Part shown: piece after piece, positions 11,418 to 22,925 of the stretch
How the letters are laid out: each line of letters starts with the position of its first letter
How positions within the stretch are numbered: the first letter of the stretch is position 1
Source of the DNA: Scalesia atractyloides
Lineage: Eukaryota > Streptophyta > Magnoliopsida > Asterales > Asteraceae
Direction: 5' to 3'
DNA length: 64,000 nt
Assembly (NCBI GenBank): GCA_947069175.1
Contig: CAMTDV010000017.1
Location: 50,539,137-50,603,136, forward strand
Notes under the pieces: model-generated
Told to the model about the DNA's origin: nothing
Database searches by the model: none
The model's input: only the letters and a program-made list of their open reading frames with translations
Made by a program: the position numbers and the translations under genes

Positions 11418-11770
11418 AATGTGCATCTTTGACCGAAACTTTGACTCGTCACTTCGCATAGTAAACGTGGTAATCAAAAGGTGCAATCGCAAGGGATTAT
11501 AACCTTCGTGATTACGATCACGTTGCAAAGTTCAATCGAACATTGACTTGACCAATTATGGTCAGAACCAAAAGTCAAACAGAAAGTAAACTGTTTGGCT
11601 TTTAGCTCAAAATAGGCTAATAATGAACAAGACTAAGGAAGAGTACTTACTTGTATTGGGAACACTATGAGAACTCAGAGTTGGAGGCCTCCAAAAGCTG
11701 GAAGCAAGCTCCAAGAGAGTGGGAGAAAGAAGATGGAAACGAGCAAGGTATTTTGGTGAAAATGGCTTGC

Positions 11771-11778
11771 TATTTATA
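11771..11778 (-). promoter_or_regulatory. TATA box of the LTR
   Basis: TATTTATA on + reads TATAAATA on -. It sits near the right end of the Gypsy-type LTR, as expected for U3/R of a minus-oriented element. Confidence 0.5.
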
Positions 11779-11845
11779 GTGTTTAAAGGTTCATAAGATC
11801 ATTACAAGTGTCACATGTATTGGCATGATCTTAGGGAGGCTTAAA

Positions 11846-13293
11846 AACTAAGAGGAACCTTTTGATATACAAGTTGGCCATATCCTCTTGGATACCTGTT
11901 TGTAGGTGGTGCATCTGTAACTTGTACCTCTTTGGGAATAGAGGTTTCATTCAAAGCTTTTGTAACTGATGTTTCAACAGATTTGAAGGTCTGCTTAGAT
12001 TTATTTCTAACAGAGCTTGAATTTTGATTCTCAATAGTTTTTTAATAAACTTCTTTTACCTTGATGTCAAAGGTTTGAACGTAAACACACTCTTGGGTTA
12101 TGTGGTTTGTTTTGTCACATATGATGCATTTTGAAGAATTTGGGATCACACAAGTTTTGTTAGTATCATAAGCTTTCATAAGAAAACAGTTTTGAGTGAC
12201 ATGATTTCTTTTCTCACAAAAATCACAAAACAAGTTTTTGACCTTTTCTTTCTTCTTCCCTTTTTCAGACTTCTTTTCAGCAGCCATTGTAACGTCTGCA
12301 GGAAGATCGTTGATAGGGATTACTCTTGCCTTTGGTGCTTTGACACCATCAATGGTTGAAAAGTCCATTGGCTTGAAAGTTTTGAGAATGTCACACTCAT
12401 CAGACCATGTGGGTTTAAATTAATATTTCTCAACTTCCTCAAATGTTGAGAATCCCTCACGTTTTTCTAAAATGATTTTGTTTCCATTTTTATCAGTGAC
12501 TTTGATCTCTTCACCAGCCAAATTTGTTAGGACAATTTCAACCACCCTAGATTCATTTACAGTAACATTTTCAGAAACTTGGTCATTTTTCATGAAACCT
12601 ATGTCAAATTTTATGTTACTTCTGATCTGATTTTTCAAGCATGACCTCATAACCTTTACAGGATTCTACCCACTTCTCACAAGTGACCTGGGTAGATTCC
12701 AACTCCTTTTTGCAAACTTGATATTTTTCTATCATAGTTTGGAGTTGATCTTTGGTTATGCTTGCCTCATGTTTTAGACTGCTGATTTCAGAATCTTTGT
12801 TAACCAATTTTGTTTTCAACTATTTTGTGAGCTTTTCAAAATGTAGTTCATCCTCTAAAATTTTGTTTCTAAGATATCCATTCACCTTTTTTATGTTAGC
12901 AAAAACAATTATGCATTTCTCTGAACATAGATCTTTAAGGATCTGAGGTGATACCTTAGCAGCAGCTATCATGGGACAGTCCCAATCACCTTCACACACA
13001 CTGGTATCCCATGGATCGGACATAGATTTCACATCCTCATCAACATTCTCTTTTGTAACCATTGTTTCATCATGAACTTCAGACACATCAGATTTAGACA
13101 CTTCTTCCACAGACTCATCACCTACAACTATTGTGTCTAGAGCCGTAAAGCAAAAATCATTTTCTAAATCATTTTTTGCTACTAGAGCAAAGTTTTCATA
13201 AGTTAATTCCTCAAGCAAGCTACTCCAATCAACAAAGCCTTATGTGAAAAAGCTTTGTTGGTTAACCTCTGCCGGACCAGTGGTTTGAGTAAC
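11846..13293 (-). pseudogene. gag: Copia-1 gag, C-terminal half
   Basis: Continues on - in the same frame as the part beyond the solo LTR (16510-17845): the codons for V-T lie in the duplicated GTAAC. It holds an acidic/coiled region (12820-13218), then two CCHC zinc knuckles, CDFCEKRNHVTQNC at about 12180-12221 and CIICDKTNHITQEC at about 12090-12131, followed by a basic/polar tail to about 11846. Stops occur near 13243 (TAA), at 12820, at 12420 and at 12042, with frame changes between blocks. Zinc knuckles bind the element's RNA during packaging (family knowledge). Pol is missing: the Gypsy-type LTR starts where it should follow. Confidence 0.65.
13289..13293. repeat. Target-site duplication, left copy
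   Basis: GTAAC precedes the solo LTR; the same 5 bp follow it at 16510-16514. A 5-bp duplication is typical of LTR-retrotransposon integrase. Confidence 0.8.
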
Positions 13294-16200
13294 TATAACA
13301 CCCCAAAAACAGGTTTGATAGTCAAACCACGTTAATAATAATGAATGGTGAAATACCGTTAGTGGTAAAAAGATTAGCCCGGTAAATATTAGGATTTAAA
13401 AAATAATCCTAATGTTAATTAAAAAGAAGAATAAACGCTTTGAGAAGACAAAGTTTATAAGAGGCTCGAGTTAACGGGACTTAAAATAAAACGGGTTACA
13501 ACTCCCTAAACCCACTAAGTTAACTAGGAATAATTAACCTAGTTAATAATGTGTAATTAAGTGATAAACTATGAGTTATAACTTCTTTTGATCAAAATGA
13601 AACATGAGGGACTGATATGGCCAAGTGGATAAATTAGTTTTTAATAAAAAAAATATTAGACACAACACACAAATTGAGTGTGTGTGTGTGTGCGCGTACG
13701 GCCAGGAGAAGGAACAAGGGGATGAAACCCTTGTTCAAGTTCAAAACCCCAAATTGAAGGTCAATTCAAGACCTGAATTGAAGCACGAACGCATATAAAC
13801 GATCACCAAGTCAAGGGGTTCATAAGTTATGTCACAAAACCTAGATTGGTTAAAGTTGAGATTTGAGACAGTGGGTTACTTGCAAATAGATTGTCGGATT
13901 TTGATCCAAAGTTGAAATTGAATGTTTATGTATGCTTAATTTCGTTAGTTTTGATGAAATTATGAAGTACTTGATGAAAGGTTACTTGTAAGTGATTAAC
14001 AAGTAAACTAGGAAGTGGGTTTTGACTATATAGTGAAGATGATGATATGCATGTGCTTAAAATCATCATAATTGATAGTTGAAGCGAGATACTTGAACAA
14101 TTTATAGGTTCGAGTTAATGCTCATACATGACTTGAAATGGGTTACACTTATAGATGAAAACCTTTAGTTCTTGCGAAATGAATGAATAAATTAGCTTAG
14201 ATAATCGCTTGAACTAGTTAAAGTGTTGGAAATGTAATGAACTTTGTTAGAATTTTAGTTAAAACGGTGGCCTAAAAATAACGCCTACCTGGTAATTAAT
14301 GGAATGCCTAAACTAGTTGTTGAACTTGATTGTGCATTTCATGTGCTAATGGGCAGTTGACTTTTAAAAAGTCAAACTGACCAATGAAAAGATCGAATGA
14401 TAAATTCGACATAAAACCCGTAACGTGGAATAGTGGTGACTGATAATGACCAATCTAACCATCTTACGAATTATGATGATAGTTTGACGCTTGACAAGCT
14501 AGTTGGAGGCTTACGAAGAAAACGGGTCAAACGAATCAATTGTGAAGGAAAAGCGTAATTTGGATGCAAGGTAAGTATAGCTTACACTATTCTTAATTCG
14601 TAAAATATTCTCTTATCATACTAATTAAGAATAAGATAAATAAGCAATTGAAGTACAATGTTCCGACGTGTAGTCGTACGGAACAAGATAAGCGAAATGA
14701 CACGAAACCATATCGATGGTAAAAAAAGGGGAGTAAATCGGTAATTCGGACATGCTATGACGAATAGAAAATGAACTTTTAATGGTTACCTTATATAGTA
14801 AACCAAAATGAATGATAAGGGCAAAACAGTAAATTGGTCACACGTTGACAATAACCGTTAGTTTTGAAAAGACACTTTACGACGTAAGCCATAATGAGGC
14901 AAAAGAGTTAAGAAATAGTTTATATAAGTAAAATGAGCGTACGGTGTAAACCGGAGCGAGTCATATACATGAGATGGTAATAAATGTCATCTCGCAAAGA
15001 TAAACGGTCACTTAGACTAAACGGGTCAAAAGGTGAGGGTATCACCCTTTGACAATATTGACTAATGATTATCTGTCGAGCTGTAAGTTTACAGGAATAA
15101 ACTTCTAATGGATTTCCGCTTCGATAGTAAGTGGCGACTACTAAAGCAAAGTATTAACGGGTCAATATATTGATCCGAGCCAGGTATGTGTAATAGTTTA
15201 ATTACTCATTTAGAACTTAAGGTTCAATGAGAGTTAAATAAGGTAAAAAAAATGGACATTTGGTTATCTTTTAGGTAAACCGAATGATTTACATTATATT
15301 CATTGTGTTTTGAAAACATAATGATTATTCAAACAAGATTATAGTTTAATATGTGAGATTTTGGGTCAATATGCCTTTCGAAATCATTCATCGTAAATGA
15401 AAGGCTTAAATGGACCAAAATGCCCTTGATCGACAAATCAAGCAAACGACCCTTATGGGTTGTTTAGAAATAAGTCATTTGATCAAGTAAATACTTAGGA
15501 TAAGTATAAAAGCGAAAGGTATGATTCTTGTGAGTCAAATGCCTTAAAATGCGTCTTGTCGTAAAATAGTAACCGAGGGATAAAACTCGAAACAAATAGT
15601 TATCACATTAAAAATCCACCACAATTATAGTTGTGGTGGAAGATTATTTGATAAGAAATGTTGTGATATAATGCTAGAAGCGAATGAAAGTGAATTATGT
15701 GGAAAAGTGCTCAAACACCCTTAACAGGTCAAAATAAGCATCTAAGTAAAAACGGGTTTAAGAATGTATATAAACTCGTGAATTGAACCTAGTATGATAA
15801 ATAACATTGAAATTATGAGGTTCATGAGAAACTGGGATCAAACAAACATGTTTGTTTGATAAATACATGAACGGTTCAAAATTTAGTAAATATATATTAA
15901 GCCGAAGGCTTAAAAATCTTAAATTTTGTTAATCCGGATGTCGGATTTTAACTTCATGTGATGGAGAACTAAATTACGATTACATAGGAAGAAACGGATC
16001 GTATAACAGATAAGAAATGAGCGAGTTATGATCGTTTTTAAGTTAAAAATGGGTTTGCTGGGAAATATGCAGATCCATTTCAAAAACTTTCTGGCGAAAT
16101 TGGACCTTGGCGTCGCGCGGCGGCCAAGGGTGATTACCGTCGCGTGCGGAGACGGACCTAAAAAGGTTAATAAATGTTGTTTGTTATTCGTCTTAACTTA

Positions 16201-16509
16201 CGGGCTTATATAGACATGTTATAAACGTCATGTAACTAAAACATTTCATGTTTATGAAATGTAGGTTGCCTAGAATTATCAGATGACGATCAAGCTCGAC
16301 GAAGAACCGAACACGATCAAGATTCAAGCTTCCGCTTTTCGTTTCGTAGTCATGTTTTAAACACCGAATATATTTTATAATATGTTGAAGTGTCTTACTT
16401 CGTAAAATGTTTTAACAAATCCGCATTTTGCAAAGTATGTGTAATTGTAAATACAAATTTTTAGTCGAAAACTATGTGAAAATCGTATAATTTAAGTAAG
16501 GGTCTTACA
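13294..16509 (+). mobile_element. Solo LTR of a large-LTR Gypsy element, 3.2 kb
   Basis: Starts TATAACACCCCAAAAAC (the usual TG start appears mutated to TA) and ends GGGTCTTACA, exactly flanked by GTAAC duplications, inside the gag of Copia-1. No retroviral protein is encoded. The TGTAACACCCC start and roughly 3.2-kb length resemble LTRs of Tekay/Del-type chromoviruses (family inference). The internal region was probably lost by LTR-LTR recombination. Open frames inside, such as the one near 16028-16213, are not supported as genes. Confidence 0.75.
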
Positions 16510-16514
16510 GTAAC
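16510..16514. repeat. Target-site duplication, right copy
   Basis: GTAAC, matching 13289-13293. Confidence 0.8.
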
Positions 16515-17845
16515 TTTAGTGACATGAGGTGCAGGTTGCAAATGCACTTGAGGAGATGGTTCTTGAACATACTGAATCTGTGGAACAGTGGTTTGAACAT
16601 AGTGCACAAGAACAGTGGCAGAATAGTGTGCAAAATGAGTAGTGCTTTGTATTTGAGGAGCAGGGGTATATTGGGAATAGTGAGCAGTGCTTTGTGTGTG
16701 TTGAGGTCTAGGGCCAGGGTGTGTCACAATAGGTCCAGATGTTTGAGATCTGCATTCCCTAGCAAAGTGTCCTAGTCTGTTACACTTATAACACTTAATT
16801 TTTTATTTATCAAACCCAAACTTTAACCCCCCATGCAACCCTGGGAATTTTCTACCAGTTCTCTTATAAACTTTACTAGCTCTAAGAGTTAGTAGAGCCA
16901 GCTGGTGCAAGATATCCATTTCTTCTAAATCAGATGGTTCAAAGTGTTAAAGGTCATTCAACTCAAAGGAAATATTGTCAAAGGTTTGGCTTTCCCCACT
17001 AGCATCAAAAGCATAGTTGGGTGAGTAAGAATCAGAGTTGAAATTTCCTCCAGAAGTTATATTAATGAAATGATCATAACTCTGATCCTTACCACTGCCA
17101 GATCCCTCTTCTTGGCCTAAAGAACTGTGCTACCAAAAGCATAGTCATCAGCCATTTTTCCATATTCTTGTAGCTTCTTTTTCTGGTTTAACTCTCTCTC
17201 ATAAGTGAGGAGACTACCATGAAGCTGTGTAAGACTCATTTCTTTAAAACCAACATATATTCGAGTTATGAAAGCTATGGTGTTCCACTTTTCTGGTAAC
17301 GATCTGAGGAAACGACTATTGACAATTGAATTGAGAAGTTCAACGTTTACCAGCTTAAGTTCACTTATGAGACAGCTAAATCGCTCGAACTGTTGGGTTA
17401 GAGACTCTCCTTTGACATGAAAAAAAGTTTCATATTGTTAATTTAAGACTTCACTGTTGTTTTCAGTTACTTCCTCAGTCCCACCGAATTGCTCTTTCAA
17501 TGCATCCCATAACTCCCTTGCATTGTTGTAGTGCAACAGGCCAGCATAGATTTCGTTAGGCAAAGCTGAAGCAACAATGCTAAAAGCCTTAGCATCTAAC
17601 TCAATTTTCTGGAATCTTACTCGGAGTAATTTTCAGGACTTTTAGGCACTTGTTTTGCTGGGTCCTCTGTACTTGGAACCATAGGAACATGTGGTCCAAA
17701 TACAACTGACCTCCAGCAACCGGTGTTTTGTTGAGCAAGAATATAACCCATCCGACGTTGCCATATGTAATACTCATTCCTGACAAGCATCAGAGGTTTA
17801 AACATGGATCCAGTGTTGTTGGAATCCTGTGTGTTTTGAGACATT
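16510..17845 (-). pseudogene. gag: Copia-1 gag, N-terminal half
   Basis: Begins at ATG 17845-17843 (MSQNTQDSNNTGSMF), about 145 bp inside the LTR. It continues with a Copia gag core (YIWQRRMGYILAQQ, FGPHVPMVPS) and, after frame changes near 17600, a helical region to about 17120. A first CCHC zinc knuckle (CYKCNRLGHFAREC) lies at about 16740-16790, then a Q/P/T-rich linker that runs into the solo LTR insertion. Together with the two knuckles beyond the insertion this gag has three CCHC motifs; most Copia gags have one. The frame shows several stops between 17120 and 17600. Confidence 0.65.
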
Positions 17846-17988
17846 CTGATTGTTTTAAATAGATTTTGTTTTAAAAACTTTGAACGTAATTAAACTCTGT
17901 TTTCCAATGAAAACAAACAAATAATTAGCAGGGAGAGCTTATCTTTCAAATCAAATTGATTGTTAAATCAAATTTTGATTGACCATAC

Positions 17989-18000
17989 TTTGATACCAAT
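17989..18000 (-). other. Primer-binding site of Copia-1
   Basis: On - the LTR is followed by ATTGGTATCAAAG, matching the 3' end of plant initiator-Met tRNA over TGGTATCA and then diverging. It confirms the - orientation. Confidence 0.65.
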
Positions 18001-18629
18001 TGTTAGGATCTGAGTTTGAATTAATTGTGATTGTTTGATAAATGATTGATGAAAGAAGATAAAAACAGAGTGAATTGCAGCGGAATAAAACTTTGTATCA
18101 CAACTGATGGAAGATTTCTTTGATCATCACGCTATCTAACTTATAAGTTTTGCATGTGAATCACAACTCCCCCTCAGCCCAATGATAGTTTGTTAGTACA
18201 GAATGTAAGAGAGATGATTGGAAGGAAATGTGAAATGATCTTTTGATAGATCATGGAATGGTACAATGCACTGTTCTATTTATAGTACATGTCTAACCTC
18301 TGAGCATCTTTGTTGATGTCAGGGTTGACAGTGATAGCTAACAATAAACTAACTAACTTCTAAACACTGATAACCTAAACACTACTAAATACAAACATTG
18401 TTACATTGATTATAATAGGATAAACTAAACTCTGATGCAATCCACTGTTGGTCTTCAGCAGAGCTTTGAATATTGTTGTCGTTTAGCTTCAACAGATGCT
18501 TGATGGCAGGGCTTTGGCTAATCAATGATTATTCATCAAAGCTTGTAAACTCTGATGTGCGGGATCAAATGAACTAGCATGTTTTGGCTTTCTATCATAT
18601 GTTCCTTTGAAAAGGGTTCAATCCCAACA
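18001..18629 (-). repeat. 5' LTR of Copia-1
   Basis: 629 bp, TGTTAGGATC ... ATCCCAACA, bordered on the left by the primer-binding site and on the right by Gypsy integrase sequence. A TATA box on - (CTATAAATAG, about 18277-18286) is present. The partner LTR is not in the window. GGTAC at 18630-18634 would be the right target duplication, but the left one cannot be checked. Confidence 0.8.
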
Positions 18630-18631
18630 GG

Positions 18632-18896
18632 TACGAAGATCCTTATACATTTTGTCTGCACCATGATGGATTAAATAACGAGACTTGTAAGTTTCGTCAA
18701 TCAATAAGGAGCGGAGATTGTCTTGACTTGGAACACACAAACGGTTCATGTAATAAAACAACCCATTGTCCTTTGTTTCAAGTTGAAGCTCAAGATGATA
18801 TGGTAAGTCATTACCCATCATGCCTTGTGTAACACAAGTACGTTGAGTTTCAAGAATGCGTGTCTGGATGTCAAATCGAAGTTGAACACAATGCAA
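18632..18896 (-). pseudogene. Gypsy integrase N-terminal fragment
   Basis: About 88 codons matching the linker before integrase and the start of its zinc-binding domain: NRLCVPSQDNLRSLLIDET, then YLIHHGADKMYKDLRTCWD. The HHCC domain and DDE core are absent because Copia-1 inserted here (18629). Downstream in the same element as the RT and RNase H to the right. Confidence 0.7.
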
Positions 18897-18979
18897 CTTG
18901 ACACGTTCCTTACCACTAAGTGCATCGGCTACGACATTCGCCTTGCCAGGATGGTAGCGAATCTAGCAGTCGTAGTCGT

Positions 18980-19303
18980 TCAAAATTCGACCCAAAGTCG
19001 TTGTCTCATGTTTAATTCTTTCTGATTGAAAATGTGTTGGAGACTTTTGTGGTCTGTGAAAACCACACATTTAGTACCGTAGAGGTAGTGTCTCCAAATT
19101 TTGAGAGCAAAAACTACAGTACCTAACTCAAGATCATGAGTTGTGTAGTTCTTCTCATGGATTTTCAATTGTCTTGATGCATACGCTATGACTTTGTCTC
19201 TTTGCATGAGAACACAGCCAAGGCCTAAGTTTGATGCAACACAATATACGACAAAGTCGTCATTGCCCTCAGTTAAGAACATAAAGCAAAGCTTCTGTTT
19301 CAA
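18980..19303 (-). pseudogene. Gypsy RNase H
   Basis: A 107-codon block with typical Ty3/Gypsy RNase H features: VVYCVASNLGLGCVLMQRDK, YASRQLKIHEKNYTTHDLEL, FALKIWRHYLYG, FTDHKSLQHIFNQKELNMRQ. In the first motif the usual Asp (YCDAS) reads as Val (YCVAS), so one catalytic acid is lost. The glutamate of DLEL and the aspartate of FTDHKS remain. Frame breaks separate it from RT. Confidence 0.75.
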
Positions 19304-20400
19304 GGTCTGAAAGCTTCTTCTTGTTTGGGTCCCCGCTCAAAAGATTTATTCTTTTGAGTCAAAGTAGTAAGGGGAACTGCAATCTTGGAGAAGTTTGTGA
19401 TGAAGCGGCGGTAATAACCCACGAGACCCAGAAATGAACGAACTTCGGTAGGTATATCCCATTCCTTGATCGCACTGATTTTGGCGGGATCTACATGTAT
19501 ACCTTGTTCGTTGACGATGTGTCCCAAGAATTGAACTTCCTTCAGCTAAAATTCATACTTGGAGAATTTGGCATAGAGTTTTTCCTTCTTTAGGAGTTCT
19601 ATTATTAGACGGAGATGTTGTTCGTGGTCAGCTTGAGGCTTTGAATAGATCAAGATGTCATCAATGAATACAATGATGAATTTTTCCAAATAAGGCTTAC
19701 AAACCCTATTCATCAAGTCCATGAATACAGAAGGAGCATTGGTTAAACCGAGGGGCATAACATAGTGACTTTATCATGTGCGAAAAGCAGTCTTGGAAAT
19801 ATCTTCTTCGAGTAAACGAAGTTGATGATACCTAGAACGTAGATCGATCTTTGAAAAGTAGGTAGCACCTTGTAGCTGATCAAAGAGATCATCAATGCGA
19901 GGTAGGGGATATCGATTTTTGATTGTGAGTTTATTGAGCTCATGAGAATCGATACACATATGGAAGGATCCATCCTTCTTTTTCACGAATAGGACATGAG
20001 CGCCCCAAGGTGAAAAGCTTGGACGAATAAATCCCTTGTCTGAAAAGTCCTAAAGCTGTTTTCATAACTCTTGCATCTCAAACGGTGCAAGACGGTATGG
20101 GGATTTAGCTACAGGGTTGGCACTAGGTACAAGATCAATACGAAACTCAACTTGTCGTGCTGGGGGTAAACCAGGTAGCTCTTCAGGAAAAACCTCAAGA
20201 TAATCCCGAACAACGGGGATGTCCTAGATAGTTTTTCCCTTGCCTGTCTCCTCTACGATATGTGCCAAGAAGGCCACATAATTCTTTCGTAGGTATTTTT
20301 GGGCTTGGGTATAGGTCATGAGTTTAAGGCTACTAACGGGTTTTTCTCCATGAACCTTTAGGATTTCACCAGAACACGAACGATTTTATCAAAACAGATC
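19300..20400 (-). pseudogene. Gypsy reverse transcriptase
   Basis: In order on -: the pre-RT linker (DIPVVRDYLEVFPEELPGLP, about 20140-20225), the finger region with SFSPWGAHVLFVKKKDGSFH, KLTIKNRYPLPRIDDLFDQL and FSKIDLRSRYHQLR, then the palm MPLGLTNAPSVFMDLMNRV and the catalytic FIDDILIYSK (about 19655-19685), ending with the thumb motif FLGLVGYYRRFI. At least three frame breaks occur: near 19774 (a gap between TAFRT and MPLG), at 19546 and at 19300. The two aspartates of IDD are intact. It is a Ty3/Gypsy chromovirus-like pol; I did not find a chromodomain because integrase is truncated. Confidence 0.8.
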
Positions 20401-20409
20401 ACCTTAGCA

Positions 20410-20660
20410 TGGTGTTTAATTAACTAGTCCATTCCTACTATGATGTCAAAGCTCCCGAGTTGCATTGGCACGAGGTCAATGTGAAAAAGACTGATATTAA
20501 GGTTCAATTGGCAACTATGAATGACATAATCGAGTATAAGGGGTTCACCACTAGCTATCTCTACTGTCAAGGCCTTTCCTAGTTTAGTTCTAGGCATTGA
20601 AAGCAAAGGTTCAAAATTTCGGGATACAAAGCTTCTATGGCACCCGAATCGAAAAGAATA
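20410..20660 (-). pseudogene. Gypsy aspartic protease
   Basis: The active-site region reads ASILFDSGA at about 20650 and the family's C-terminal motif FDIIVGMD at about 20424-20450. The D-S/T-G triad is therefore visible. A frame change lies between the two (near 20605). It would cut the Gag-Pol polyprotein. Confidence 0.65.
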
Positions 20661-20699
20661 GAAGCAGGATGGTTGTTCACGAAGAAAGTACCGTTCACC

Positions 20700-21852
20700 A
20701 CTTCTTTGTCGACACGAGCCTTGTTAGCATTGATATAGAATGCTCATCCACGAGCTGGGTTTGCATTCACTAACTTTGGGTAGTTATTTCTATAGTGAGT
20801 AAGATCACCACAGTTGTAGCAAGACCTAGGTGGATAGTGAGGTCGTACAGGATATGCTTGTTGGTTTGAGCCACATGATTCGAGGCAGGATCAGAGAGAT
20901 AACCATTGGCCAAATGGCCAGATCATCCACAGTTAGGACAATGAGGGCACGGTAGGTGTGGTTGGTGATGACTATTACACTTGTTGCACAGAGGTGCAGT
21001 ACCGGCATATTGTTTTTCTTGGCGGGAGGTTGAGCTGGTTGGTAGGGAGCAGTTTGGTTGGGTTGTGTAATGACAGCGAAGTTCTTGGAAGCCTTACGCT
21101 TCCTTGACTTCTTTGAGGTTTCAGCCTTATTTCCTTTATGTTTCTCAGCCTTGACGGATGGTTTCTAGTCACCCTTGTGGTGGAGTTTACCTTTCTTGAC
21201 TTGTGAGTCAGTCAAGGTAGCTGCTAGTTCAATGGCTTGTCGAACGGTAGCAGGGTTGCTGCCAGTGACGATATCCTAAATAGGATCTGGCAAACCGTCG
21301 ATGTACTTTTCAATCGCCTTATCTAAAGGCGTGACCATTGTCGGGCAAAGCAGTCTTAACTCCTCATACCGGTCAGTATAGGCACGATGTTCTCCACTAT
21401 CCTATTTCAGGTCATGGAATTCGTTCTCAAGTTCCCTTTGTTCATGACGCGGGCAAAACTCTTTCATCATAAGAGCTCGAAGCTTTTCCCACGTCTAACC
21501 CATGGCAACATCTTTACCCCTATCTCTCACCACTCCATTCAACCACGTGAGTGCCCTGTTTTGGAACACGCTCGAGGCAAACTAAACTTTGCGCTTATTC
21601 AGACATTGGACATGGCGGAATGTACTCTCAAGACTCTCGAACCACTGTAGGAGCCCAGTTGCTCCCTCAGAACCACTAAACTTGAGTGGTTTAGCCGAAT
21701 TAAAATGTTTGAAATTGCACGGAGCAGGTGCATTACTGTTGTTATTATTGGCTTGGTTTATCTGAGTTATGAGATTTGGTAGCACAACAACAATTTGCTG
21801 AGCTATCATGGCTGCCATTCGGCGTCCGGGTTCGTGTTTCGACGAGGAGGCA
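20700..21852 (-). pseudogene. gag: Gypsy gag with degraded zinc knuckles
   Basis: ATG at about 21852 gives MPPRRNTNPDAEWQP, then a stop and frame change. The next block (21582-21818) has MAAMIAQQIVVVLPNLITQI, an N-rich linker and FSGSEGATGLLQWFESLEST, a Ty3/Gypsy gag signature. The region 21170-21580 carries the rest of the capsid with many breaks. The zinc-binding part shows CNKCNSHHQPHLPC...CPNCG (about 20930-20985) and CYNCGDLTHYRNNYP (about 20790), where the last Cys is replaced by Tyr. The element's 5' LTR and primer site are missing: Copia-2 sequence begins about 60 bp upstream. Confidence 0.65.
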
Positions 21853-21869
21853 TTCTAAAAGAGAGAAAA

Positions 21870-21981
21870 ATCATGAGAGAACGAGTTAGGTGATATTAGA
21901 AAATCAAATTGAGATGTTAAAATATCGACAAAATGTAAGGATGGTGGTCATTTGTGTGACATACGGGATAGGGGACCTACA
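21870..21981 (+). repeat. Truncated 5' LTR end of Copia-2
   Basis: The sequence up to CCTACA at 21976-21981 directly precedes a + strand primer-binding site, so it must be the end of a 5' LTR. Only about 110 bp can lie between it and the Gypsy gag, so the LTR is truncated. The left border is approximate. Confidence 0.4.
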
Positions 21982-21983
21982 AT

Positions 21984-21995
21984 TGGTATCAGAGC
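21984..21995 (+). other. Primer-binding site of Copia-2
   Basis: TGGTATCAGAGC, an exact match to the complement of the 3' end of plant initiator-Met tRNA, two bases after the LTR end. Confidence 0.8.
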
Positions 21996-22359
21996 ATTTG
22001 CTCTTGTGTACGGGTCGTGACTGATCGACAGGAAACAAGTTTTTTTATTGGGTGAAGAATTTTCGGTGTAGCATTCATAATTTACGAAGAAAAGGGAAGA
22101 ACAACGAAGTACAGTCTAATTTTCACGGTTTTGAACTATTTAGGTGGTGCTTGGAAGTGTTTGCTGAATTTTAGGAGATATAGTTGGAAAGGATTTCAAA
22201 GAAATTAAGTTTCGAACTGTTTCCTTGGAGGAATTGATTTTCAAATTGCTGATTTTTCAGGATTTCTAACAGATTTATCTTGAAGAACAAGGTTGCTACT
22301 CAGATTTCGAGTTGAGAACAGATGGTTGCTACTCGTGATTGCGACAGAGGTTACGATTG

Positions 22360-22680
22360 GGTGTTTGTTCACTCGAAATCAGAGGTTTCGACTTGTGTTG
22401 TTTTGACTCGAAATCAGGGAATTCAACTGTGATTGCGACTCGAAATCAAGAGGTTTCGGCATGTGTTGACTCGAAATCAAGTAGTCTCGACTGAGGTTTC
22501 AACTTATGTGTTTTTTAGTCGAAATCAGGGATTTCGAGTAGTGCTGTTTGACTCGAGATCAAAGATCTCGACTAAGATTACGGCTCAAAATCAAGAGATT
22601 TCGACTGGAAGTAGGTTGTGACTCTAAATCAAGTGGTTTCGACCGAGAGATTGTGACTCAACGAAAAAGGTGGAATTTTT
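22360..22680 (+). repeat. Degenerate GACTCGAAATCA repeats in the Copia-2 leader
   Basis: Seven to eight copies of a 25-45-bp unit built on GACTCGAAATCA...GRTTTCGAC. Each unit is an imperfect palindrome (CGAAATC against GATTTCG). It lies in the untranslated leader between primer site and gag. Confidence 0.7.
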
Positions 22681-22925
22681 GTTGGTTGACGTAAATAAAA
22701 ACTCACGTTTTCGTGAATAGAAACTTATACGTAGATAATCTCAACAAACCGTTTGCACCGTTGGACTCCGTTGATTTTAAGGACAAAAAAAAACAGTTTT
22801 CGGTCTATTTTTGAACGGTTTTACCGACACGATTATGGTAAAAACACGACAAGGACCGGTAGAGAAGTTAGATTTGGATTTTGACACAGGTATACCAAAA
22901 TTCATTTAAACTTTTTAGCTACGTG

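Larger units (their letters stand above)
10203..11850 (-). repeat. Gypsy-type LTR (solo or truncated)
   Basis: Starts TGTCACACCCCAACCG, the same motif that ends (on -) the Gypsy LTRs at 37922, 42682 and 47469. A TATA box on - (CTATAAATAG, 11770-11779) supports - orientation. No primer-binding site lies to its left and no polypurine tract to its right, so it is a solo or truncated LTR. The right border against the Copia-1 gag (about 11850) is approximate and no target duplication was found. Confidence 0.5.

Noticed and set aside
16028..16213. 61-codon ORF in the solo LTR
   Set aside because: Short, no motif, wholly within LTR sequence.
21387..21650. 87-codon ORF on + opposite Gypsy gag
   Set aside because: Antisense shadow of the capsid region; no start context or homology.
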